Assembly (NCBI GenBank): GCA_027482995.1
Contig: JAIXVM010000172.1
Span: forward strand, 1-35,087
Origin: Hyphomonadaceae bacterium
GTDB taxonomy: Bacteria > Pseudomonadota > Alphaproteobacteria > Caulobacterales > Hyphomonadaceae
Direction: 5' to 3'
Length of the DNA stretch: 35,087 nt
Shown here: positions 1 through 9,820 of the stretch, piece by piece
How the letters are laid out: every line of letters begins with the position of its first letter
How positions within the stretch are numbered: position 1 is the stretch's first letter
Notes under the pieces: generated by a model
Told to the model about the DNA's origin: nothing
The model's database searches: none
Seen by the model: only the letters and a program-made list of their open reading frames with translations
Position numbers and translations under genes: made by a program

Positions 1-1771
1 CGAGCGTGTCGCCGCGCGTGACGGCGGCGCCGGGGGTAGCCAGTACACTCAGCACCTTGCCGGGCATCGGGGCCTTCACGACATCCCCGCCAAGGGCTGC
101 GTCGGCATCCGCTGTGTATTCAGGTACGGTGACGAGGAACGTGTCGCCGCCTGTGGTGACGGCGTAGCGGCGCGGCGTGAGATCGGTGACAAGCGGGAAC
201 GGTGTATCGTCCGTTTGCGGCGCATCAGCTTCGATGAGTTGGGCAGCAGCATCGGCCGCCAGCAGGACCGTGCGGCGGGGCGCGGCGTTGAGGCGGAAGC
301 CGTCGTGCAGGTCCCAAGGTGAGACGGCGCCCTCGTCATCCAGCAGGAGCGTTGCCACGGCCGAGAGCGAGGCGGCGCGGTGGGCATCTGGCACTGCGGC
401 GAGCGCGTCGAGGTTTTCGCCGATCCAGTTGACGTGGTGCGTTCCGCTCGTGAATTCGTCCGACAGGGCGCAGCGGCGCAGGAAACCCGCATTTGAAGGC
501 ACACCGGCGAGTTGGGTATGGGCGAGCGTATCTGTCAGGCGCTCAAGTGCGGCGTCACGGGTTTCACCGTGCACGATCAGTTTGGCGATCATCGAGTCGT
601 AGTTCGAGGGCACGCGGTCACCGGACTCGAAGCCGGCGTCCCAGCGGAGCGACTCGCCGTCCGGCTCTTCGAGGAGGCCGAATTCGAGGATGAGACCGGC
701 GCCGGGGCGGAAGCCTTCGGCCGGATCTTCAGCGCAGATTCGGGCCTCGAAGGCGTGGCCGGTGAGCTTGATGTCTTTCTGCTTCAGCGGGAGTTTTCCG
801 CCGGAGGCGACGGTGAGCTGCCATTCGACAAGATCCGTGCCGGTGATGGCTTCCGTGACAGGGTGCTCGACCTGAAGACGGGTGTTCATTTCGAGGAACC
901 AGAACGTGTCCAGCGCGAGCGGCTTTGATCCGTCCACGATAAATTCGACGGTGCCGGCGCCCTGATAACCCACGGCCTTCGCAAGTTTCACGGCGGCGTC
1001 GGTCATGGCCTTGCGAACGGCTTCGGGCATGCCGGGGGCTGGCGCTTCCTCAATGACTTTCTGGCGGCGGCGCTGGAGGGAGCAGTCGCGTTCGAACAGG
1101 TGGACGACATTGCCATGCTGATCGCCGAAGACCTGCACTTCGATGTGGCGGGGACGCTCGACGAGTTTTTCGAGCATGACGCGGCCATCACCGAAGCTGG
1201 ATTCTGCTTCGCGCACGGCGCTGGTAAGTTCGGATTCGAGGTCTGCGGCGCGTGAGACCTGACGGATGCCCCTGCCCCCGCCGCCGGCGACAGCCTTGAT
1301 CAGGAGCGGGTAGCCGACGGTCTCGGCGGCTTTGGTCAGTGTGCTGATGTCCTGCGCTTCACCGCGGTAACCCGGCAAGACCGGAACGCCGGCGTCCTCC
1401 GCGATACGCTTGGCTTCGTCCTTCGGGCCCATGGAGCGGATGGCGGCAGGCGGCGGGCCGACCCAGGCGAGCCCGGCGGCGATGACGGCTTCGGCGAAGC
1501 CAGCGTTCTCGGACAGGAAGCCGTAGCCGGGGTGGATGGCGTTGGCGCCGGTCTGGGCGGCGGCAGCGAGGATTGCGTCGATGCGCAGGTAGCTTTCGGC
1601 GGCGGGGGCGGCGCCGATATGGACGGCTTCATCGGCCTCGCGCACGTGCATCGCGGCGCGGTCCGCGTCCGAATAGACGGCGACGGTGGCGATGCCGAGA
1701 CGGCGGCAGGTGCGGAAGATCCGGACGGCGATCTCACCCCGGTTCGCGACGAGGAGTTTAGTGATTTTCAC
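1..1771 (-). CDS. liuD: Methylcrotonyl-CoA carboxylase, biotin-carrying alpha subunit (3' end cut by window edge)
   Basis: This subunit carboxylates biotin with ATP and bicarbonate, so that LiuB can carboxylate 3-methylcrotonyl-CoA in leucine breakdown. The ORF track misses it because the frame is open at the left edge; I translated it by hand. It starts GTG KITKLLVANRGEIAVRIFR, the standard biotin carboxylase N-terminus. The ATP-grasp glycine loop KAVAGGGGRGI lies near residue 165 and EMNTRLQVEH at about 294-303. About 590 residues are visible. The last ones (APMPGKVLS, then GAAVTRGDTL) are the start of the biotinyl domain, and the biotinylated lysine lies just outside the window. The GTG start has a good GGGAGG Shine-Dalgarno about 8 bases upstream. 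The upstream DUF817 frame runs into it with no stop. Assignment to methylcrotonyl-CoA rather than propionyl-CoA carboxylase rests on the linked liuA, liuB and liuC. Confidence 0.93.
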   Translation of the reverse strand, partial: MKITKLLVANRGEIAVRIFRTCRRLGIATVAVYSDADRAAMHVREADEAVHIGAAPAAESYLRIDAILAAAAQTGANAIHPGYGFLSENAGFAEAVIAAGLAWVGPPPAAIRSMGPKDEAKRIAEDAGVPVLPGYRGEAQDISTLTKAAETVGYPLLIKAVAGGGGRGIRQVSRAADLESELTSAVREAESSFGDGRVMLEKLVERPRHIEVQVFGDQHGNVVHLFERDCSLQRRRQKVIEEAPAPGMPEAVRKAMTDAAVKLAKAVGYQGAGTVEFIVDGSKPLALDTFWFLEMNTRLQVEHPVTEAITGTDLVEWQLTVASGGKLPLKQKDIKLTGHAFEARICAEDPAEGFRPGAGLILEFGLLEEPDGESLRWDAGFESGDRVPSNYDSMIAKLIVHGETRDAALERLTDTLAHTQLAGVPSNAGFLRRCALSDEFTSGTHHVNWIGENLDALAAVPDAHRAASLSAVATLLLDDEGAVSPWDLHDGFRLNAAPRRTVLLAADAAAQLIEADAPQTDDTPFPLVTDLTPRRYAVTTGGDTFLVTVPEYTADADAALGGDVVKAPMPGKVLSVLATPGAAVTRGDTL

Positions 1772-2638
1772 TGTTTTGCCTCCCGGCGCCCGGTGCACGG
1801 TGGCGACCAGGACGAAACTGATGATCACCAGCAGATACCATGATCCGAGCTTGGAGAAAGAGACCATCTCCCAGCCGTCTTCCTGGCCCGGATAGGACCA
1901 GGCGCGGGCGAAGGTGGCGAGGTTTTCGGCAAACCAGATGAAGAGGGCCACCAGGAAGAAGCCGACGAGCAGCGGCATGGGCCGGTGGACTTCGTCCGGG
2001 CGGAACCAGACGACGGTGCGCAGGTAGATCAGCGCGGTGGCGGCGAAGAGGCCGAGGCGGATGTCGACCGTCCAATGGTGGGCGAAGAAGTTCACATAGA
2101 CGGCGGCGGCGAGCAGGCCCTGCAGCCAAAGGGGCGGGAAGCGGTCGAACCGGAACTCGAAGATGCGCCAGACGCGGGCGAGATATGAGCCGACGGCGGC
2201 GTACATGAAGCCCGAGAAGAGCGGGACGGCACCGATGCGCAGGAAGCTGTCTTCGGGGTAGATCCAGCTGCCGGCCTGCGTCTTGAACAGCTCCATGATG
2301 GTGCCGACGATGTGGAAGACGAAGATGACGCGCGCCTCCTCCCAGGTTTCGAGACCGGAGAGGATCAGCAGGCCCTGGAGGGACAGCGCAGCGATGACCA
2401 GAAAGTCGTAGCGCGAAAGCGGCGCGTCGTCGGGGTAGAACAGGTGCGTCATCAGGAGGAGCGAAAGCATCGCGCCGCCGAAGATGCAGGCCCAGGCCTG
2501 CTTGATGCCGAAGCTGAAGAACTCGAACAGGCCGAGCGACCAGGGGCCCTTTACCCAGCGGGCGCGAAAGGCTTCCCGATCGGCGTGAAGACGGTCGCGG
2601 ATGCGCGTGGCGGCGGAGGGCGATTGGGTCATCGCCAT
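1772..2638 (-). CDS. DUF817 family integral membrane protein, in frame with liuD and lacking its own stop
   Basis: Hand translation gives a protein of about 289 residues beginning MAMTQSPSAATRIRDRL (start 2638, or 2632 at the second Met). It contains FEFFSFGIKQAWACIFGG, GLETWEEARVIFVFHIVGTIMELFKT and KLGSWYLLVIISFVLVATVHR, which I recognise as DUF817 (YoaT-like), a multi-pass inner-membrane family of unknown function. Family members normally stop shortly after the final helix. Here the frame continues through APGGKT straight into the GTG start of liuD, so there is no stop codon, and this is why the ORF track does not list it. Neither candidate start has a strong Shine-Dalgarno. The 325-residue ORF listed at 1758-2735 is an out-of-frame shadow. 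The family call is good, the function is unknown, and the missing stop may be real or a one-base error. Confidence 0.82.
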
Positions 2639-2764
2639 TCGGGATGACGGGGTTTCCGGGCTGAAACAAGGCCGGGAGCGGCCGGGACCGGTATGATTTT
2701 GAGGCTATGTCAGGCCCGGCGGATGGCGTAAGCATAGGCTTCGGCCAAGCAACGGGGGACTCCG

Positions 2765-3133
2765 ATGGCTTACAATTCAGGCGTGCAGCTCAGCGGCCTT
2801 GCCGGCATCATCGGTGCGGGCGTCGGCGGTTATCTCGGTTATAATCAGGCGGCAGAGATCGGCATGGACCCCGTGCAGGGCGCGTTGATCCTTGGCGGGA
2901 TCGGGCTTGTGGTGGCCAGTCTTGGGTCGTTCGTGCTCAAATCGGCGATGCAGTTTGTCATCTACCTCATCCTGTTCGGCGTGCTGGCCTACTTCTTCCG
3001 CGACCAGATCGAGGCGTTGACAGGGATCGATCCGGTCTCGGCGGTGTACAACACGCTCGAGAGCTGGGGCTTGCCTGTGGGCTCGATCCCGGGCGCCGAA
3101 GACGTCGCGAACCGGACCCCGGCAGAGCAGTAG
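2765..3133 (+). CDS. Small glycine-rich membrane protein, unknown function
   Basis: A 122-residue protein that I cannot assign to a family. It has a glycine-rich hydrophobic segment (LAGIIGAGVGGYLGY), then two clear membrane helices (about residues 42-60, ALILGGIGLVVASLGSFVL, and 64-80, MQFVIYLILFGVLAYFF), and a soluble acidic C-terminal tail ending TPAEQ. The start ATG follows a GGGGGA ribosome-binding stretch at a suitable distance. It is transcribed away from the DUF817 gene and converges on liuC with only three bases between the stop codons. Codon use matches the neighbours and no frameshift is seen. It is probably an inner-membrane protein; nothing in the sequence suggests an enzymatic role. 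Confidence 0.75.
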   Translation: MAYNSGVQLSGLAGIIGAGVGGYLGYNQAAEIGMDPVQGALILGGIGLVVASLGSFVLKSAMQFVIYLILFGVLAYFFRDQIEALTGIDPVSAVYNTLESWGLPVGSIPGAEDVANRTPAEQ

Positions 3134-3136
3134 GCC

Positions 3137-3937
3137 TTACGCTTTCCAGCTGGGCGCGCGCTTTTCGAGGAAGGCGGCGATGCCTTCCTTGCCTTCATCA
3201 GAGGCCCGTCGCGCGGCGATGCGCTTGGCGGTCTTGTGGCCGAGGTCGCGGTCGATTTCCCGTCCGGCAAAGTCGTGCACAAGTTTCTTGGAATCGGCGA
3301 CTGCCCCCGGTGCGGCAGCGAACACAAGCTTGGCGATATGTTCTTCGAGTTCGGCCATTTCATCCGCCGTCTGAGCGACATAATGCACGAGCCCCATGCG
3401 TTCGGCGTAGGCAGCGTCAAATGACTCCGCCGTGACGAACAGCGCGCGGGCCCAGCGGGGACCGATGGCGTTGATCACGAACGGGCTGATCGTGGCAGGC
3501 GTCAGGCCGAGGCGGACTTCGGAGAAGCGGAAGCTGGTATTCGCCATGGCAATGGCAACGTCGCACGCCGCAACGAGCCCTGCCCCGCCGCCCATCGCCG
3601 TGCCGTGCACAAGCGCGAGGGTCATCTGGGGCATTTCGTTGAGCCTCTGGAGCATCTCGGCGAGGCGCACGGCATCGGCCTCATTGTCTTCGCGCGATTG
3701 GGTGGAGGCGTGCTTCATCCAGGTCAGGTCAGCGCCGGCGGAGAAGGACGGGCCCTCGCCGCGCAGGATCATCATGCGGATCGAGGTCTGGTCGGCGATC
3801 ATCTCGAACACGTCGGTGAGTTCGGCGATGAGTTCGGCGTTGAAGGCGTTGTGAACGTCCGGCCGGTTCAGTGTGACGACGGCGACGCCATCACGCGTCG
3901 CATCGAACTTGATGAGGTCATATTCGGAATCGCGCAT
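3137..3937 (-). CDS. liuC: Methylglutaconyl-CoA hydratase (crotonase family)
   Basis: This enzyme hydrates 3-methylglutaconyl-CoA to HMG-CoA, the step after methylcrotonyl-CoA carboxylase in leucine degradation. The 266 residues have the crotonase fold: FSAGADLTWMKH at about 65-76 is the oxyanion-hole region typical of LiuC, GTAMGGGAGLVAACD at about 112-125 is the second oxyanion segment, and SEVRLGLTPATISPFV supplies Glu140. The first crotonase glutamate position is glycine (GGGAGL), which also holds for bacterial LiuC as I recall the family, unlike the enoyl-CoA hydratase at 21.2 kb that keeps both. The ATG follows AGAGGA at good spacing. It lies 11 bases downstream of the acyltransferase at 3949-4989 on the same strand and converges with the small membrane protein gene. 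Confidence 0.9.
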   Translation of the reverse strand: MRDSEYDLIKFDATRDGVAVVTLNRPDVHNAFNAELIAELTDVFEMIADQTSIRMMILRGEGPSFSAGADLTWMKHASTQSREDNEADAVRLAEMLQRLNEMPQMTLALVHGTAMGGGAGLVAACDVAIAMANTSFRFSEVRLGLTPATISPFVINAIGPRWARALFVTAESFDAAYAERMGLVHYVAQTADEMAELEEHIAKLVFAAAPGAVADSKKLVHDFAGREIDRDLGHKTAKRIAARRASDEGKEGIAAFLEKRAPSWKA

Positions 3938-3948
3938 GGGGGTTCCTC

Positions 3949-4989
3949 TCAGGGGGGATCTTTGGCGGCCACCTTGCGGTAGTGGCTCGACGGGCGCAAG
4001 GCGGGCTTCTCGACGAGATGCCAGAGCACGAAGCTCGCGAGAATGACCAGCACGGCTGCGAGCGAGAAGAAGGCTGGGGCGCCCAGCACGGACAGGAGCC
4101 CGGCGGCGAGCAAGGCCTGCAGGATCGGAAAGTGCGTGATGTAGAGACCGTAGGAGATGTCGCCGAACCGGGCCGCGTTGAGGGCGGGACCGGGCGCGAA
4201 GGCAATGGCGGCGATGAGGCCGGAAAGCGCGAAGGCACGCAGCGGGTCAAGCATCGGATACATCAGCGAGGCCGCCACGAGCACCATGCCGGCTAGGCCG
4301 AGCGCGCGCCATCGGCGGCGCAGCTGGGGCTCGCATTTCCAGAGCGCGATTCCCATGGCGAAGAAGGCCAGCTGACCCGGAAGCTGGCGCGCAAGCGACT
4401 CGCCGAGCTTGCCCTCGACGGCGAGCGGCAGGACATAGGTCCAGGCTTCTGCGAATATGTAGAATGCAATCACCGCGAGCCACCAGAGGCGGCCGAGCCT
4501 GTTCAGCACAAGGAAGATCAGCGGGAGGATCATGTAGAACATGACCTCGATCTTCAAGGTCCAGAGGGCGCCGTTGACTTCGGTCAATCGGTTGGACTCG
4601 AACAGCCCGGGGAGATTGGGCGCGAAGAAGTTCAGGAAGGTGAGATTGGCCGCAAGATAGGCCAGCACACCTAGCGTATCGCCGGTGAGCGCGAAGCTGA
4701 CGAACGCGGGTATGACGATAACGACGGCATAGGCAGGATAGAGCCGGCGCAGGCGCTTGCCGGCGTAGTCTTTCCAGTTCGAAGACCGATCATAGGAACC
4801 CGCGACGAGTGCGCCGGAGACGATGAAGAAGCCCTGGATGCAGATCTCGGCAAATTGCGCGAAGGCACATTCCAGAGGGCCTTTGGGGTCGACGCCCGCG
4901 AGCACGACGGCATGGTACACAAATACGCCTGAGGCCAGAATGAGCCGGATCAGGTCGAATCGGTTCTGCTGTGAAGCTGGCAGGTTCAA
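3949..4989 (-). CDS. Acyltransferase 3 family membrane protein (OafA/YrhL-like)
   Basis: A 346-residue polytopic protein of the acyltransferase 3 family, which O-acylates cell-surface glycans in the inner membrane. The family N-terminus NRFDLIRLILASGVFVYHA carries the conserved Arg and His of the first helix. GFFIVSGALVAGSY is the second hallmark, and WTLKIEVMFYMILPL is the typical central motif. About ten membrane helices follow, and the protein ends in a short basic tail. The reading frame opens with a TTG (MNLPASQQ) and there is no better start before the first helix, so initiation is a little uncertain. The stop lies 11 bases before liuC, so the two may be co-transcribed although no functional link is evident. 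The natural substrate cannot be read from the sequence. It is a different subfamily from the acyltransferase at 18985-20016. Confidence 0.88.
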   Translation of the reverse strand: MNLPASQQNRFDLIRLILASGVFVYHAVVLAGVDPKGPLECAFAQFAEICIQGFFIVSGALVAGSYDRSSNWKDYAGKRLRRLYPAYAVVIVIPAFVSFALTGDTLGVLAYLAANLTFLNFFAPNLPGLFESNRLTEVNGALWTLKIEVMFYMILPLIFLVLNRLGRLWWLAVIAFYIFAEAWTYVLPLAVEGKLGESLARQLPGQLAFFAMGIALWKCEPQLRRRWRALGLAGMVLVAASLMYPMLDPLRAFALSGLIAAIAFAPGPALNAARFGDISYGLYITHFPILQALLAAGLLSVLGAPAFFSLAAVLVILASFVLWHLVEKPALRPSSHYRKVAAKDPP

Positions 4990-5088
4990 AGTCCGGTGGT
5001 CCCCGCAACACCATGTTGCGCACCCCGCTTAACAGGCTGCGCGCGGTTCGCGAAGCACCCAGACGCTGCGGATTGCCGCATGCCAAAA

Positions 5089-5116
5089 CGGCCCCCATGC
5101 TGGAGCATGGGGGCCG
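5089..5116 (-). terminator. Rho-independent terminator after the EF-hand gene
   Basis: A perfect 12-bp inverted repeat (cggcccccatgc / gcatgggggccg) with a 4-base loop tgga. On the minus strand it is followed directly by GTTTTGG, a short U-tract. It sits about 30 bases past the stop of the EF-hand gene and upstream of the acyltransferase, so it should isolate the two transcripts. Confidence 0.85.
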
Positions 5117-5146
5117 CGCGCCGAGGGACGTTGCGTCCTGCAGGAA

Positions 5147-5446
5147 TTACGATTCCGGCGTGGTCTTGTCCTTGGACTTGCTCCAGGCGGCTTTGGCGGC
5201 CGTGTATTCTGCATCGGTCACGGCGCCGTCGGCGTTCGTGTCGATTTTGGTGAACTTGGCCTCGGCTTCGGCCGCCGTCGTCTTGCCGTCAGCGGTCTTG
5301 GCCGCAACGTATTCGGCCTTGCTCACCTGCCCGTTCGAATCGGTATCGTAGGACGCTAGACCTGCCTTTTCACCGGCATGGGCGGTCAATGCAGCTGCGA
5401 AAAGTCCGGCTGCGAGGATGGATGTGCGTTTCATGGCTGTCTCCAT
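5147..5446 (-). CDS. Exported EF-hand calcium-binding protein
   Basis: A 99-residue small protein with a cleavable-looking signal peptide (KRTSILAAGLFAAALTAHA, ending near residue 24). Two canonical 12-residue EF-hand loops follow: DTDSNGQVSKAE at 34-45 and DTNADGAVTDAE at 69-80. Both have all calcium-coordinating positions (D, D/N, N/D, G, E) intact. The remainder is Ala/Lys-rich and helical, ending KDKTTPES. It is likely a periplasmic calcium-binding or buffering protein; no catalytic domain is present. Initiation may be at residue 5 (MKRTS), which gives the more usual signal peptide. It is a single-gene unit, closed by a strong hairpin and divergent from the FMN split-barrel gene. Confidence 0.9.
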   Translation of the reverse strand: METAMKRTSILAAGLFAAALTAHAGEKAGLASYDTDSNGQVSKAEYVAAKTADGKTTAAEAEAKFTKIDTNADGAVTDAEYTAAKAAWSKSKDKTTPES

Positions 5447-5651
5447 TTTTCATCGCCGCGTTATGTCGCGACAAGGGGCAATGTAGGCGCTAGATCCGCA
5501 TTTTGGTGTGAAAACACGTTCACGACAGACTTTACATCATGGCGGCGGAAATGCGGCAAAGTCGCCTCCCGGTTCCGCAATATCGTTTTATCCTTAGACG
5601 GATGAACTTGCGACAGCGGAGCAACCTTTCACAGATTTAACATCGGGCGGC

Positions 5652-5676
5652 GGAACATCCGGACAAGGAAGGCGTT
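5652..5676 (+). promoter_or_regulatory. EcfG (general stress sigma) type promoter
   Basis: GGAAC at 5652-5656, exactly 16 bases, then CGTT at 5673-5676. This matches the alphaproteobacterial EcfG consensus GGAAC-N16/17-CGTT. It lies about 30 bases before the ATG of a general-stress-like protein and is followed by an AGAGGA ribosome-binding site. My by-eye scan for this pattern on both strands of the window found no other site with correct spacing. Confidence 0.75.
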
Positions 5677-5705
5677 TAGGGGCCGAGCCATCAGAGGAAC
5701 TGATC

Positions 5706-6200
5706 ATGACCGACCTGAAGAAGTTTGAAGAAAACCCGCAACGCCATTTGCTGGAAGAGATCAAGGGCGCACGCTGTGTGATGCTCGGCTCGCCGTCGCA
5801 TGACGCGCACATGCAACCGATGGCACCCCAAGTGGATGTCGACGCGGGCGTGATCTACTTCTACTCAGACAATACGAGCGAGCTCGGCCGCTCAATCCTG
5901 ACCGAACCGGGCACCGTGCACATGTGCCATATCAGCAACGACTATCAGGCCTGCGTCAAAGGCAAGCTGTCGCCGCACGGCGACCTTGCGACGGTGGACA
6001 AGTTCTGGAACCCGATGGTGGCCGCGTGGTATCCGGGCGGCAAGACGGATCCCAAGCTGATGATGCTGAAGTTCGAACCGCAGGACGCCAATGTCTGGGC
6101 GTCCGACAAGTCGATGCTGGGCGTCCTGTTTGAAGTGGCGAAAGCAAACCTGACCGGGAAAGCGCCGGACTTGGGTAAATCGAAAGCGATCCAGCTTTAG
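5706..6200 (+). CDS. General stress protein, pyridoxamine-phosphate-oxidase-like FMN split barrel
   Basis: A 164-residue protein of the single-domain FMN-binding split-barrel family annotated as general stress protein 26-like or pyridoxamine 5'-phosphate oxidase-related. Family features are the N-terminal helix (FEENPQRHLLEEIKGARCVML), the strand MQPMAPQVDVDAGVIYFYSDNTSELGRSI, and the late motif KFWNPMVAAWYPGGKTDPKLMMLKFEP, followed by ANVWAS. Members bind flavin and are thought to be small oxidoreductases; the substrate is unknown. The ATG has a good AGAGGA site, and an EcfG promoter sits just upstream, which supports a stress role. It ends 22 bases from the convergent liuB stop codon. It is probably a cytosolic dimer, since no signal peptide is seen. 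Confidence 0.88.
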   Translation: MTDLKKFEENPQRHLLEEIKGARCVMLGSPSHDAHMQPMAPQVDVDAGVIYFYSDNTSELGRSILTEPGTVHMCHISNDYQACVKGKLSPHGDLATVDKFWNPMVAAWYPGGKTDPKLMMLKFEPQDANVWASDKSMLGVLFEVAKANLTGKAPDLGKSKAIQL

Positions 6201-6222
6201 GCAAAGCCTCGCGGGCTGGGCC

Positions 6223-7830
<1,608 letters not shown>

Positions 7831-7964
7831 GCGGTTATCCTTAACGACTCGGTCGAGGATTACCGCCCGCTCACGCGCATGTCACCGGTTCGGTAACGCA
7901 TTTATGGTAAACCGGGCGCATGGATGGCTTTCAAACCCCTACGAGAACGCGCAAGGAACGGGTC

Positions 7965-9731
7965 ATGAGGATCCCTCCCAATCCCGATCTGAAGACGATT
8001 CCCCTGCTCAAGGATGTCTCGCAGCGGGCGATGCGCTCTGCCGGGAAAGAAGCGCGCTGGTTTTCCCTGCCCGCCGGTCAGCCGCTGTTCCTTGCAGGCG
8101 AGATCGCCGACTCGATCTTCTTTGTCGTGTCGGGATCCCTGGGCGCATTTGGCGCCGGCAATGAGTTCATCGGCCATATCCGGCCGGGCGAGCCCGTCGG
8201 CGAAATGGCGCTCTTCCTGGGCGGGACGGACCTCAACGGCGACGGGATTATCGAGAACAAGCCGCATACCGGATCGGTCTACGCACTGCGTGACTCCGAA
8301 GTCGTCGCGCTATCCCGGACGGGCTGGAACAGGCTTGTAAAGTCCGAGCCGGAATTGCTGGAAGGCATGATCCGCATCATTCTCCGGCGCCTTGGCCGGA
8401 CCGGCAAGCGGGACCTCGCCACGCTGCCGAAAGTCTACACGCTGCTCGCCACGTCGCCGACCATCGACCTGCGTCACCGGGCCCGGGCGCTGCGCGAGTC
8501 GCTGATGAAGTTTGGCCAGAAGGTTGCCATCATCGACGAAATCCAGGGCGACGAAAAACCGGCCGCATTCTTCGACGAACTCGAACAAAACAACGATACC
8601 GTGATCCTGATCGCGGCGATTGGCGACAGTTCCTGGTTCCGGCTCGCGACGCGGCAGGCGGACCGTATCTGGGTGCTCGCCCGCGGCGATGCACGCCCGT
8701 CCGTGCCGTTGATGCCGGAAGAGAGCTCGCCGGCTCAGCGGCTGAAACTTGTCGATGTCCTCCTGCTTCATCCGGGTACGGAGCGGCGTGCAGCCGGTCC
8801 GGAAGAATGGCGTTCAGCCGCCGGAGCGCAGCGTGTGTTCCACTGGTACGGCGATGACCAATCCGATGCGATGCGCCTTGCGCGCGTCATGGCCGGGCGA
8901 TCCGTCGGGATTGTGCTTTCGGGCGGCGGGGCGCGTGCCTACAGCCATATCGGCGCGATCCGCGCGATCCGCGAAAAAGGTATCCCGATCGACTTCTGCG
9001 GCGGCGCCTCGATGGGCGCGGTACTGGCGGCGTGCGTGGCCATGGGCTGGAGCGATTCCGAGATCGACCGGCGCATCCGCAAGGCTTTTGTCGAGTCGAG
9101 CCCGCTCGGCGACTATACCTTGCCGGTGGTCGGAATGGTGAAAGGCAAGCGTGTCAACGCGCGCCTCCAGGAACATTTCGGCGAGACCGATATCAGCGAT
9201 CTGAAGATCCCGTTCTACGCGCTGTCCACGAACCTGACTTCCGGTCACGTCCATATCCATCGTTCCGGCAGCCTCCGGCAAGCCCTGCGGGCGACCATCT
9301 CCCTGCCCGGCATCCTTCCGCCGGTTGTGGAGGGCGAGGACATCCTCGTGGATGGCGGCGTGCTCGACAACTTCCCCGTCGAGACGATGCGAGATAGCCA
9401 TCAGGGCTTCGTGATTGGTTCGGACGTCTCGGGCCAACCGGAAGGGCTCAACCGCGAAGAGTTTGCCCGGCCGCTCAACTTCTTCCAGTGGGTGGCGCGC
9501 AACGGGTTCTCCCAGCCGCCCCCGATCGCCGGCCTGCTGATGCGCGCCGCCACGGTGCGCAACGACCCGCGTCTCGGCCGCGACCTGGCAGATGTGGTGA
9601 TCCTTCCGGATCTGCCCGGCATCGAGCTGCGCGACTGGACGGCCTATGACGATGCGGTAGAGGCCGGCTACGTGGCCGCCAAGATCGCCCTGGAGTCGAG
9701 CGACCTTCCCGCGCTCTGCTGCCCCGCCTGA
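7965..9731 (+). CDS. Patatin-like phospholipase with N-terminal cyclic-nucleotide-binding-like domain
   Basis: A cytosolic or membrane-associated serine lipase of the NTE/RssA type. I prefer the ATG at 7965 (588 residues), which follows AAGGA at good spacing, over the track start at 7920. The N-terminal 130 residues form a cNMP-binding-like beta barrel (FSLPAGQPLFLAGEIADSIFFVVSG, then GEPVGEMALFLGG). Its phosphate cassette is unusual, with an insert DLNGDGIIENK and PHTGSV where PRxAT is expected. A middle region of about 170 residues follows, resembling the linker in bacterial NTE proteins. The patatin domain has the oxyanion loop SGGGARAYSHIG, nucleophile GASMG (Ser349) and catalytic Asp in DGG (Asp463). 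It is the first of three same-strand genes (patatin, histidine kinase, SRPBCC) with gaps near 100 bases, so an operon is not certain. Confidence 0.9.
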   Translation: MRIPPNPDLKTIPLLKDVSQRAMRSAGKEARWFSLPAGQPLFLAGEIADSIFFVVSGSLGAFGAGNEFIGHIRPGEPVGEMALFLGGTDLNGDGIIENKPHTGSVYALRDSEVVALSRTGWNRLVKSEPELLEGMIRIILRRLGRTGKRDLATLPKVYTLLATSPTIDLRHRARALRESLMKFGQKVAIIDEIQGDEKPAAFFDELEQNNDTVILIAAIGDSSWFRLATRQADRIWVLARGDARPSVPLMPEESSPAQRLKLVDVLLLHPGTERRAAGPEEWRSAAGAQRVFHWYGDDQSDAMRLARVMAGRSVGIVLSGGGARAYSHIGAIRAIREKGIPIDFCGGASMGAVLAACVAMGWSDSEIDRRIRKAFVESSPLGDYTLPVVGMVKGKRVNARLQEHFGETDISDLKIPFYALSTNLTSGHVHIHRSGSLRQALRATISLPGILPPVVEGEDILVDGGVLDNFPVETMRDSHQGFVIGSDVSGQPEGLNREEFARPLNFFQWVARNGFSQPPPIAGLLMRAATVRNDPRLGRDLADVVILPDLPGIELRDWTAYDDAVEAGYVAAKIALESSDLPALCCPA

Positions 9732-9820
9732 AGGCCAAACTGTAGTAATCTCAACAGAGCCTTAAGCATGTCGGGGCTAGATTCTCCGTTAAACTACCAG
9801 TTTTCGGGAGGTTTACGGCC

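Noticed and set aside
1758-2735. 325-residue ORF in the track on the minus strand
   Set aside because: Arg/Pro/Leu-rich shadow of the DUF817 gene in another frame. The DUF817 frame gives a sensible membrane protein.
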